Shown piece after piece: positions 36,154 through 43,924 of a stretch of 64,000 nucleotides of DNA; the first letter of the stretch is position 1; each line of letters starts with the position of its first letter. Made by a program: the position numbers and the translations under genes. Below the pieces are notes generated by a model, which saw only the letters and a list, made by a program, of their open reading frames with translations, had not been told where the DNA came from and ran no database searches. This stretch comes from Roseiarcus sp963742305 (GTDB lineage Bacteria; Pseudomonadota; Alphaproteobacteria; Rhizobiales; Beijerinckiaceae), in contig CAVULN010000053.1 of assembly GCA_963742305.1 (NCBI GenBank), positions 1-64,000 on the forward strand, read 5' to 3'.

Positions 36154-36465
36154 CTTGCCGGGCAAGGGCCGATTCTCCACCGCGCGCGAGGCGCGCTCCA
36201 CCGCGCGGACGGGCGGGGTCATAGCAGCCGCGTCCCGCGCGAACAACCAGACCTCGCGATTGCCGCGGACGGTTCGCCGCCGGATGTCCACAAAAAAGAG
36301 GCCCTATCGGCCTCCCGGCGAGGGCGCGCCGACCTCATACAGAGGAGCGCCGAAGGCGCGTCTCGAAGGTGATCCAGCGGTCGACGCCGGTCGCGCCTGG
36401 CTGGCGCCTATTTCGAGACACGACGCTTAGCATCGTTCCTCGGGACGAGGGTGGGGAGCCGCCCT

Positions 36466-37023
36466 CTATTGGGCGTAGCTCAGCGCCGCGCCCGGGGGCG
36501 GCGCCGCCTCGGGCGTGTTGGAGAGATAGGCCGCGAGGTCATCGGCGCATTTGGCGGAGACGCTGTTCATCGCCGCGTCGTCGATCATCGCCCAGGCGTC
36601 TTCGCCGGAGCCTTTGACCGCGATCGTGTCGCTGAGCCGCTGGGCCCGCTTCTTGTCCGAAGTGAACACGTCCCAGACGACGTCGACCTCCGCGCCGCCC
36701 TCGATCGGCGAAGCGGTAAGATAGCCGCGCACCAGATAGCGCGCCTTGGCCGGCTCCACGACCGCGATCCGCCGCGCGGCGGCCGCCTCGTCGAAACTTT
36801 GGCGAAACCGGGTGGAAATATCCGCCGGAGGGCCGTCGACCGAAGCGATGGCGACCGTGGCGTCGGCCATGTTGGCGTCGCTGCGCATCACGAATTGCGC
36901 GCTCGCATCGGCGTTGGGCGCTGTCGCCGTCATCTCGTTGCAGGCGCTCAAGCCGGCGCAGGCGAAAAACAAAGCGACGCCGGCGGAAATCCCGCTCCCC
37001 CCGTTCCTGATGGTTGTACGCAC
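36466..37023 (-). CDS. Putative lipoprotein of unknown function
   Basis: 185 residues with a lipoprotein signal (VALFFACAGLSAC, lipobox LSAC near residue 28). The mature part contains VRGYLTASPIEGGAEVDVVWDVF and SDTIAVKGSGEDAWAMIDDAA, suggesting a mixed alpha/beta envelope protein of the sort conserved in Hyphomicrobiales. I know of no assigned function. It is not clearly in an operon; the upstream 370 bases to uvrC include the most AT-rich stretch of this part of the window. Confidence 0.75.
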   Translation of the reverse strand: MRTTIRNGGSGISAGVALFFACAGLSACNEMTATAPNADASAQFVMRSDANMADATVAIASVDGPPADISTRFRQSFDEAAAARRIAVVEPAKARYLVRGYLTASPIEGGAEVDVVWDVFTSDKKRAQRLSDTIAVKGSGEDAWAMIDDAAMNSVSAKCADDLAAYLSNTPEAAPPPGAALSYAQ

Positions 37024-37400
37024 GCTCGGACCTGCTCCCGCCCGCGGGGCCAGTCGCCCGCCGCCCGCAGAGCAGCGTTAATAAACGGTTAAGCCCCCCG
37101 CGCCAACCGCTCGATTGATTTGCTGCTCGCCAAAGGCGCAGCCCTGGACTTTCATTAAACATAATACAACTGTTATTACGGCTCCGGATCAAGGGTCACG
37201 ATTGGGACGACGCGGGCGATTTTAAGGGCGGAACTAAAATGGGTCGTAAGGCGCTGAAACCATTAGGGCGCGCCGGTAAAATTACCGCTAGGCGAGGCGC
37301 GCCGCCCACGTCCGCGGGGGGAGAGGTTCGGCAGAACGCCCCGGCGCCGCGTTCCCGCCTTCCTATTCCGCGGACACTCGCTTGCGCCTAGATAAGCGCC
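37024..37400. other. Divergent intergenic region before uvrC, no gene supported
   Basis: About 375 bases. Around 37150-37185 the base composition drops to AT-rich and probably holds promoters for the lipoprotein gene, for uvrC, or both. I see no coding frame, RNA gene or strong hairpin. Confidence 0.4.
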
Positions 37401-39404
37401 ATGAGCGGCGCACCAAACACTTTTCCTCCCGGCGAAGCGCCCGCGGCCGAGGCGCGGGAGGAAGCCGCGCTGGCGCGCGAGCTTCAGCCCGATTCAACGC
37501 CCCTCGACATCGCCCTTGATGAGCCGCCGGCTGAGCCGTCGCGCGTCGCGCGCGGCGCCGAGGCGATCCGCGCCTTCTGGCGCCACGCGCCGCTCAAGCC
37601 CGGCGTCTACCGGATGATCGGGGCCGAGGGCGAGGTGCTCTATGTCGGCAAGGCGCGCTCGATCAAGAAGCGCATCGCGGCCTATATGGCGCCCGAGCGC
37701 CAGCCCGCCCGGATAGCGCGGATGGTCGCCCAAACCCGCTCGATGGTGTTCGTCACCACCGAATCGGAGGCCGAGGCGCTGCTGCTCGAGGCCAATCTCA
37801 TCAAGCAGCTCAAGCCCCGCTACAACGTCACGCTGCGCGACGACAAGAGCTTCCCCTACATTCTCATATGCACCGGTCATCCCGCGGCGAGGCTGGTCAA
37901 GCACCGCGGGGCGCGCTCGGTTCCCGGCGACTATTTCGGGCCGTTCGCGAGCGCGGGCGCCGTGTTCCGAACCCTGAACGCGCTGCAGCGGGCGTTTCTC
38001 CTGCGCACCTGCTCGGACAGTTTCTTCGCCCATCGGACCCGGCCCTGCCTGCTCCACCAGATCAAGCGCTGCTCGGCGCCCTGCACCGGAGAAATCGGGC
38101 TGGACGACTACGCGAAGCTCGTTGGCGAGGCGCGCGATTTTCTCTCCGGCCGCAGCCGGGCTATCAAGAACCGTCTTGGCCAGGAAATGACCGAAGCGGC
38201 CGCTGCGCTCGATTTCGAGCGCGCGGCCCGCCTGCGCGACCGCATCAGCGCGCTATCCGCGATCCAGGGCGAGCAGAGCGTCAATCCGCGCTCGATCCCC
38301 GAGGCCGACGTGTTCGCCGTCACCGAGGAGGCGGGACAGTTCTGCGTCGAGGTGTTCTTCTTCCGCACCTACCAGAACTGGGGCAACCGCGCCTATTTTC
38401 CCCGCGCCGACCGGGCGCTGTCGCCCGAGGAGGTCCTCGACTCGTTTCTGGCCCAGTTCTATCTCGACCGGCCGGCGCCGCGGCTGGTGCTCTTGAGCCA
38501 TGCCGTTCCCAGCGCCGAGACTTTAAGCGAAGTCCTGAGCGCGCGGGCAGGGCGGCGCATCGCCATCGGCGCGCCCAAGCGCGGCGAGAAAAAGGATCTG
38601 GTCGACGCCGCGCTGCGCAATGCGCGCGAGGCTCTGTCCCGCAAGCTCGCGGAATCGGCGACTCAGGAGAAGCTCATCAGCGCGCTGGGCGCAGCGTTCG
38701 GCGTCGATCATCCAATCCGCAGGGTCGAGATTTACGACAACTCCCACATCATGGGGACGAACGCGATCGGCGCGATGGTGGTCGCCGGGCCTGAGGGCTT
38801 CGTCAAGAACCAGTACCGCACCTTCAACATCAAGAGCGCGGAGCTTACGCCCGGCGACGACTACGCGATGATGCGCGAGGTGCTCACCCGCCGCTTCACG
38901 CGCCTCGTGCGGCACGGCGAAACCGCGGAGGAGGGCGCCTTTCCCGATACGCCCGACCTCGTCGTGATCGACGGGGGAAAAGGGCAGTTCGAGGCGGCGC
39001 GGGAGGTTTTGTCCGCGCTCGGGATCGAGGGGGTGAGGCTCGCGGCGATCGCCAAGGGCCCAGACCGCAACGCCGGGCGCGAGACCTTCTTCGTCGAGGG
39101 GCGCGAGCCGTTCAGGCTTTCGCCCCGCGATCCGGCTTTGTTCTTCGTCCAGCGCCTGCGGGACGAAGCGCATCGCTTCGCCATCGGAACCCACCGCGCG
39201 CGGCGCAAGAAGGAGTTCGTCAAAAGCCCGCTCGACGAGATCACGGGAATCGGCCCCGCGCGCAAGCGCGCGCTCCTGTTCGCTTTCGGCTCGGCCAAGG
39301 ATGTCGCCAAGGCGGGCCTCGCCGACCTCGAAAAGACGCCCGGCCTCAACGCAGCGACGGCGAAGCTGGTCTACGACTTTTTCCACGAGAACCGCGCGCG
39401 GTGA
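37401..39404 (+). CDS. uvrC: Excinuclease ABC subunit C
   Basis: 667 residues; makes both incisions in nucleotide excision repair with UvrA and UvrB. N-terminal GIY-YIG domain (KPGVYRMIGAEGEVLYVGKA, about residues 65-150), UVR motif binding UvrB (AAALDFERAARLRDRI near 275), RNase H-like domain with YDNSHIMGTNAIGAMVV and DLVVIDGGKGQFEAA, and C-terminal helix-hairpin-helix (ITGIGPARKRALLFAFG). The N-terminus is about 60 residues longer than in Escherichia coli, as is common in alphaproteobacteria. Confidence 0.97.
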   Translation: MSGAPNTFPPGEAPAAEAREEAALARELQPDSTPLDIALDEPPAEPSRVARGAEAIRAFWRHAPLKPGVYRMIGAEGEVLYVGKARSIKKRIAAYMAPERQPARIARMVAQTRSMVFVTTESEAEALLLEANLIKQLKPRYNVTLRDDKSFPYILICTGHPAARLVKHRGARSVPGDYFGPFASAGAVFRTLNALQRAFLLRTCSDSFFAHRTRPCLLHQIKRCSAPCTGEIGLDDYAKLVGEARDFLSGRSRAIKNRLGQEMTEAAAALDFERAARLRDRISALSAIQGEQSVNPRSIPEADVFAVTEEAGQFCVEVFFFRTYQNWGNRAYFPRADRALSPEEVLDSFLAQFYLDRPAPRLVLLSHAVPSAETLSEVLSARAGRRIAIGAPKRGEKKDLVDAALRNAREALSRKLAESATQEKLISALGAAFGVDHPIRRVEIYDNSHIMGTNAIGAMVVAGPEGFVKNQYRTFNIKSAELTPGDDYAMMREVLTRRFTRLVRHGETAEEGAFPDTPDLVVIDGGKGQFEAAREVLSALGIEGVRLAAIAKGPDRNAGRETFFVEGREPFRLSPRDPALFFVQRLRDEAHRFAIGTHRARRKKEFVKSPLDEITGIGPARKRALLFAFGSAKDVAKAGLADLEKTPGLNAATAKLVYDFFHENRAR

Positions 39405-39620
39405 GGGCGCTCCGGGTCCTACGTCAGGGCCGCGCCAAGAGCTTCGAACGGGAGCGCAGACCTGATGCGTCCCTGACCTGAACGGGGGACCCCGCCTTGG
39501 CGGCCGTCCGCCGCACACCCTATGCTTCGGTCCTCAGGCTTGCGCGCCCCTTCTCCCTGCCGGAGAGGTGGCCAACGAAGTGGGCCAGACGAGGGGTTGC
39601 CGGGCCCGGCCCCGTTCCTT

Positions 39621-40028
39621 CTAGACCCGGGTCAGGACCTGCTCCAGCTTGGCGAAGAAGTTCTGCCAGCCCATCTTCGCCCCCTGGTAGAACTGCTCCT
39701 GATCCGGCCGGAAGCCCTTCTGCTCCATCCGCAGTTTCGTGCCCGCGCTCGTGGGGGTGAGCGTCCAGGTCACCACGCTCTCGAGCCCATGCGCCGCCCA
39801 GCTGTAGGACAGCGTCCTCAGTGGCTGAATTGTGAGGACCTGGCAATCGACGGCGCCCCAGTCGCCGCGCAGAGTAAACTTGCGGTCCGCGACCGGCTGA
39901 AAATCGGTCTTCATCAGCCATTCCTCGATCAGGTGCGGCTCGGTCAGCGCGCGCCAGATCTTCTCGGGGGCATGGGCGATCTCGCGCTCGACGACGACGG
40001 AGCGGGTTTCGGTCGCGGTGCTGGTCAT
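39621..40028 (-). CDS. SRPBCC (AHSA1-like) domain protein
   Basis: 135 residues of the START/AHSA1 fold: REIAHAPEKIWRALTEPHLIEEWL near the start, then TLRGDWGAVDCQVLTIQP, LESVVTWTLTP and QGAKMGWQNFFAKLEQVL. Such proteins bind hydrophobic ligands. It is the last gene of an ArsR-DUF1801-SRPBCC operon, an arrangement where ArsR-type regulators are commonly paired with AHSA1 proteins; the ligand is unknown. Confidence 0.87.
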   Translation of the reverse strand: MTSTATETRSVVVEREIAHAPEKIWRALTEPHLIEEWLMKTDFQPVADRKFTLRGDWGAVDCQVLTIQPLRTLSYSWAAHGLESVVTWTLTPTSAGTKLRMEQKGFRPDQEQFYQGAKMGWQNFFAKLEQVLTRV

Positions 40029-40041
40029 GAGTTCTCCTCCG

Positions 40042-40518
40042 TTATTTCCACGCTCGGTCGGGGCGGGCGGCTCGCTCCAGGTTAAGCGCCGAGGCGGCGC
40101 GGATCAGCGCCATGAGCGCCGCTTCATCGATTCGGTCGCCCTCGCCGATGTCGATCGCGCGCCGGGTCGAGCCCTCGAGGCTCGAATTGAACAGGCCTTG
40201 AGGATCGTCGAGCGCGGCGCCTTTGGCGAAGGTCAGCTTCACCACGCTCTTGTAAGTCTCGCCGGTGCAGAGGATGCCCCCGTGCGACCAGACCGGAACG
40301 CCTCTCCATTTCCATTCCTCGACCGCTTCGGGGTCCGCGTGCCTGATGAGCGCCCGCACGCGCGCGAGCGTCTCGCCGCGCCAGTCGGACAATTCCTCGA
40401 TCCGGGCGTCGATCAGCTCGGAGGGAGAGGCGCCCGCGGTTTGCTTCGAGCCGCTCGCCGGCTCTGCGGAGGTCCTGCGGGCGCTGGAGGAAGGCGCCTT
40501 GGCCGGAGGTTTTCTCAT
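40042..40518 (-). CDS. DUF1801 (YdhG-like) domain protein
   Basis: About 158 residues. A basic, low-complexity N-terminal 40 residues precede a DUF1801 domain: DARIEELSDWRGETLARVRAL, EEWKWRGVPVWSHGGILCTGE, YKSVVKLTFAKGAAL and FNSSLEGSTRRAIDI. The structure resembles iron-chaperone/YdhG-like proteins, function unproven. The ATG at 40518 overlaps the arsR stop as ATGA, so translation is coupled. Confidence 0.82.
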   Translation of the reverse strand: MRKPPAKAPSSSARRTSAEPASGSKQTAGASPSELIDARIEELSDWRGETLARVRALIRHADPEAVEEWKWRGVPVWSHGGILCTGETYKSVVKLTFAKGAALDDPQGLFNSSLEGSTRRAIDIGEGDRIDEAALMALIRAASALNLERAARPDRAWK

Positions 40519-40835
40519 TGGTCCATCCTCTTCAAGAGATCCTCGAGGCCGTCGAACCGGGTCTGCCAGAAGGCCTTCATCTGGCTCGTCCACTCGATCA
40601 GCGGGGACAAGGCGCCGGCCTCGGCGCTATAATGCGTCTCGCGCCCCTGATGGCGACTGCGCGCCAGCCCCGCCTGTTTCAGCGCCTTCAGATGTTTGGA
40701 GACAGCGGGTTGCGAGACGCCCGCGCCAGCCGTGAGCGCCGCGACCGTCTGGTCGCCCTCGCGGCAGAGGCGCTCGAAAAGCGCCCGTCGCGTCGGATCG
40801 GCAAGGGTTCGGAACAGGAGCGGAGCGTCAGGCAT
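40515..40835 (-). CDS. ArsR-family transcriptional regulator
   Basis: 106 residues; winged helix with LADPTRRALFERLC, the recognition helix region AGVSQPAVSKHLKALKQAGL, and wing GRETHYSAEAGAL. No metal-binding cysteines (no C-x-C), so it belongs to the non-metal ArsR group that is typically followed by SRPBCC proteins. A perfect 16-base palindrome lies 23 bases upstream, its likely operator. ATG at 40835 chosen over a TTG at 40841. Confidence 0.88.
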   Translation of the reverse strand: MPDAPLLFRTLADPTRRALFERLCREGDQTVAALTAGAGVSQPAVSKHLKALKQAGLARSRHQGRETHYSAEAGALSPLIEWTSQMKAFWQTRFDGLEDLLKRMDQ

Positions 40836-40858
40836 GCGCAAATCGATAACCTTGGGGC

Positions 40859-40874
40859 TATGAATCGATTCATA
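40859..40874. promoter_or_regulatory. ArsR operator palindrome
   Basis: TATGAATCGATTCATA is a perfect 16-base palindrome just upstream of the arsR start, in an AT-rich island. It fits an autoregulatory ArsR site. Confidence 0.75.
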
Positions 40875-40982
40875 ACCGCACAGCTATATGCAAGTCAAGC
40901 AACGCGTTCTGGACAGAGCAGAACGGAACGGCGGCGCGATCCGGATTCGGGACAATGGCGCGTCGGCGCGGCGCGCGTCTCC

Positions 40983-41759
40983 TCAATCCAGCCTGATCGG
41001 GATTCCTGCTTCCGCCATCCGGGCCTTGGCTTCGCGAATCGTGAATTCGCCGAAATGGAAGATCGAGGCCGCGAGCACGGCGCTGGCGTGGCCTTGCCGC
41101 ACGCCCTCGACCAGATGGTCGAGATTGCCGACGCCGCCGGAGGCGATGACGGGAATCGACACCGCGTCGGCGACCGCACGGGTGAGCTCGAGGTCGAACC
41201 CCTGCTTCGATCCGTCGCGATCCATCGAGGTCAGGAGGATCTCGCCCGCGCCGAGGGCGGCGACTTCGCGGGCGTAAGCGATCGCCTCGATGCCCGTCGG
41301 CCGCCGCCCGCCATGGGTGAAAATTTCCCAGCGGGGCGGCGCGCCAGGCGCGGAAACGCGCTTGGCGTCGATGGCGACGACGACGCACTGGGCGCCGAAC
41401 TTCTCCGCCGCGCGGCGCACGATGTCCCGGTCGGCGACGGCGGCCGAATTGATCGAAACCTTGTCGGCCCCCGCGAGCAGAAGCTGGCGCATGTCCTCAG
41501 TGGCGCGGACGCCGCCTCCGACGGTGAGCGGCATGAAGCAGACCTCGGCAGTCCGGCTCACCACGTCGAGCAGAATGCCGCGATCCTCGTGGCTCGCGGT
41601 GATGTCGAGGAAGCACAGTTCGTCCGCGCCCGCCTCGTCATAGGCGATCGCGCTTTCCACCGGATCGCCCGCGTCGCGAAGATTGACGAAATTGACGCCC
41701 TTGACCACCCGGCCGTCCTTGACGTCGAGACAGGGGATGACGCGAGCCTTGAGGGTCAT
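40983..41759 (-). CDS. hisF: Imidazole glycerol phosphate synthase cyclase subunit
   Basis: 258 residues, a TIM barrel that with HisH converts PRFAR and glutamine-derived ammonia to imidazole glycerol phosphate and AICAR. Catalytic Asp in VIPCLDVKDGRVVKGV near residue 11 and in VVVAIDAKRV near 130; phosphate-binding GGGVRATEDMRQLL and ASGGVGNLDHL. Its ATG overlaps the hisA stop (ATGA). Last gene of hisB-hisH-hisA-hisF. Confidence 0.97.
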   Translation of the reverse strand: MTLKARVIPCLDVKDGRVVKGVNFVNLRDAGDPVESAIAYDEAGADELCFLDITASHEDRGILLDVVSRTAEVCFMPLTVGGGVRATEDMRQLLLAGADKVSINSAAVADRDIVRRAAEKFGAQCVVVAIDAKRVSAPGAPPRWEIFTHGGRRPTGIEAIAYAREVAALGAGEILLTSMDRDGSKQGFDLELTRAVADAVSIPVIASGGVGNLDHLVEGVRQGHASAVLAASIFHFGEFTIREAKARMAEAGIPIRLD

Positions 41760-42526
41760 TGCGCCAAGCCTGCGTTCCGCTCCGCCCCTCCGCCGGCGCG
41801 AAGCAGCATGAGCGCCTCCCGCGGGTCGAGCCGGCCGTCATAGAGCGCGCGTCCGGCGATCGCGCCGGCAAGGCGTGCGCATTTCGGTTCGGTCAGGCGC
41901 CTGATGTCCTCGATCGAGGCAAGGCCGCCCGAGGCGATCACCGGAATCCCGATCTTGTCGGCGAGCGCGATCGTGCTTTCGAGATTGAGGCCCGCAAGCG
42001 CTCCATCGCGCGCGATGTCGGTGTAGACGATCGCGGCGACGCCAGCGTCTTCGAACCGGCGGCCGAGGTCGAGAGCGGACATGTCCGAAGTCCTCGCCCA
42101 CCCCTCGATGGCGACCAAGCCGTTGCGGGCGTCGACGCCGACGGCGATTTGACCGGGATAGAGCCGCGCCGCCTCGCGCACGAAAGCAGGATCGCTGACC
42201 GCCGCGGTCCCGATGATGACCCGGGCCACCCCGCTTTCCAGCCAGCCGCGCACAGTCTTCAGGTCGCGAATTCCACCGCCGAGCTGGAGCTTCACCTTGA
42301 CGCGAGCGAGAATGTCCCGGACAGCCTCGGCGTTCATCGGCTTGCCGGCGAACGCTCCGTCGAGATCGACGACGTGCAGGTAGTCGAACCCTTGCTCGAC
42401 GAACGCTCGCGCCTGGGCGGCTGGATCGGCGTTGAAGATGGTCGCGCGGGTCATGTCGCCCTGGATAAGGCGAACGCACTGGCCGTCCTTGAGATCGATG
42501 GCGGGAAAGAGGATCACGGCCGCCAC
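41756..42526 (-). CDS. hisA: ProFAR isomerase
   Basis: About 256 residues; isomerises ProFAR to PRFAR in histidine synthesis. Start ILFPAIDLKDGQCVRLIQGD with the catalytic Asp, GGGIRDLKTVRGWLESG near 80, YTDIARDGALAGLN near 170, ASGGLASIEDIRRL. It begins with GTG at 42526, overlapping hisH by 13 bases; a second GTG three codons later is an alternative start. Confidence 0.97.
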   Translation of the reverse strand: MAAVILFPAIDLKDGQCVRLIQGDMTRATIFNADPAAQARAFVEQGFDYLHVVDLDGAFAGKPMNAEAVRDILARVKVKLQLGGGIRDLKTVRGWLESGVARVIIGTAAVSDPAFVREAARLYPGQIAVGVDARNGLVAIEGWARTSDMSALDLGRRFEDAGVAAIVYTDIARDGALAGLNLESTIALADKIGIPVIASGGLASIEDIRRLTEPKCARLAGAIAGRALYDGRLDPREALMLLRAGGGAERNAGLAQ

Positions 42527-43164
42527 CGGAGGAAATTGGCGATCAGCCTCAAGCCCAGCGTCTGGCTCTTTTCGGGGTGAAACTGCGTGCCGACGATATT
42601 GTCGCGGGCGACGATCGCCGTCACTGCGCCTCCGTAGTTGGCGGTCGCGACCATATCGCCCGCGTCATCCGCGTACAATTGGTAGGAGTGGACGAAATAG
42701 GCGTGCAGCCCGTCGGGGCCGGTCCTGATCCCTCCGAGGAGCGGATGGCTGCGCCTAACGTCGAGGGTGTTCCAGCCCATATGCGGAATCTTGAGCATGG
42801 AATCGTTCGGCTTGATCGTGGCGACGTCGCCCTTGATCCAGTCGAGGCCCGCGACTGTCTCGTGCTCAAGGCCGCGGGTCGCCATGAGTTGCGCGCCCAC
42901 GCAGATGCCGAGAAAGGGCCGGGCCTTCTTGCGCGCCGTCTCGCTCATCGCCTCGACCATGCCGGAAACCGCGTCAAGCCCGCGCCGGCAGTCCGCGAAC
43001 GCCCCCACTCCCGGAAGCACGATATGGTCCGCGGCGAGCACATCTTCGGGAAGCGCGGTGACCTTCACCTCGCAGCTCAAGCCGGCCTCGCGCGCGGCGC
43101 GCTCGAAGGCCTTCTGCGCCGAGTGCAGGTTGCCGGAGCCGTAATCGATGATTGCGACGCTCAT
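42514..43164 (-). CDS. hisH: Imidazole glycerol phosphate synthase glutaminase subunit
   Basis: 216 residues, class I glutamine amidotransferase. Start SVAIIDYGSGNLHSAQKAFE; oxyanion segment LPGVGAFADC; nucleophile Cys in FLGICVGAQLMA near residue 87; His/Glu in GTQFHPEKSQ near 195. It delivers ammonia to HisF. The ATG at 43164 lies eight bases from the hisB stop. Confidence 0.97.
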   Translation of the reverse strand: MSVAIIDYGSGNLHSAQKAFERAAREAGLSCEVKVTALPEDVLAADHIVLPGVGAFADCRRGLDAVSGMVEAMSETARKKARPFLGICVGAQLMATRGLEHETVAGLDWIKGDVATIKPNDSMLKIPHMGWNTLDVRRSHPLLGGIRTGPDGLHAYFVHSYQLYADDAGDMVATANYGGAVTAIVARDNIVGTQFHPEKSQTLGLRLIANFLRWRP

Positions 43165-43171
43165 TGCTTGC

Positions 43172-43759
43172 CTAGAGCGCGCCCTTGGTCGAGGGCACCC
43201 GCTCGGCCTGACGCGGATCGATCGCAATCGCAGAACGAAGCGCGCGCGCGACGCCTTTGAAGCACGATTCGGCGATGTGATGGCTATTTGCGCCGTGAAG
43301 GGTCTCGATGTGCAGCGTGAGCCCGGCGTTGCCGGCGAAGGCCTGGAAGAACTCGCGAACGAGCGCCGTGTCGAAAGCGCCGATCTTCTCGGTCGGAAAC
43401 TCGGTCCTGAAGACCAGGAACGGCCGGCCCGACACGTCGAGCGCGACCCGGGTCAGGGTCTCGTCCATCGGCAACAGGCAGTCAGCGTAGCGGGTCAATC
43501 CCCGCTTGTCGCCGAGCGCCTTGGCCAGCGCCTGGCCGAGCGCGATGCCTGTGTCCTCGACCGTATGATGATCGTCGATATGGCGGTCGCCCTCGGCCCG
43601 AATGGCGATGTCGATGAGCGAATGACGCGCGAGCTGATCGAGCATATGATCGAAAAAGCCGACGCCGGTCTTGATGTCAGCGGCGCCGGACCCATCGAGG
43701 TCGAGGCCGACCTCGATGCTCGTCTCCTTGGTTTTGCGTGTAATCGCGCCCTTGCGCAT
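43172..43759 (-). CDS. hisB: Imidazoleglycerol-phosphate dehydratase
   Basis: 195 residues, first gene of the histidine block. Metal-binding motifs GVGFFDHMLDQLARH near residue 35, HIDDHHTVEDTGIALG near 62, and HGANSHHIAESCFKG near 160. The frame is open far upstream on the antisense strand of the molybdenum hydroxylase gene, but the ATG at 43759 gives the standard start. The 165-base gap to the divergent hydroxylase gene should hold both promoters. Confidence 0.97.
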   Translation of the reverse strand: MRKGAITRKTKETSIEVGLDLDGSGAADIKTGVGFFDHMLDQLARHSLIDIAIRAEGDRHIDDHHTVEDTGIALGQALAKALGDKRGLTRYADCLLPMDETLTRVALDVSGRPFLVFRTEFPTEKIGAFDTALVREFFQAFAGNAGLTLHIETLHGANSHHIAESCFKGVARALRSAIAIDPRQAERVPSTKGAL

Positions 43760-43924
43760 GACGATCTCGAAGCCTTGAACCCGATTTTGGCCGGGTGATA
43801 GCAAGCCGCGCGTCGCTTTGCCACCAGAATGGCGCCGGGCCGCGGCGCCAGCGCGGGGCTTCGCCGCGAGACGAAATTCGATTAGTAAGGGGGCGCCATC
43901 GGGCGCTCGAGGGAATGGACAGCA

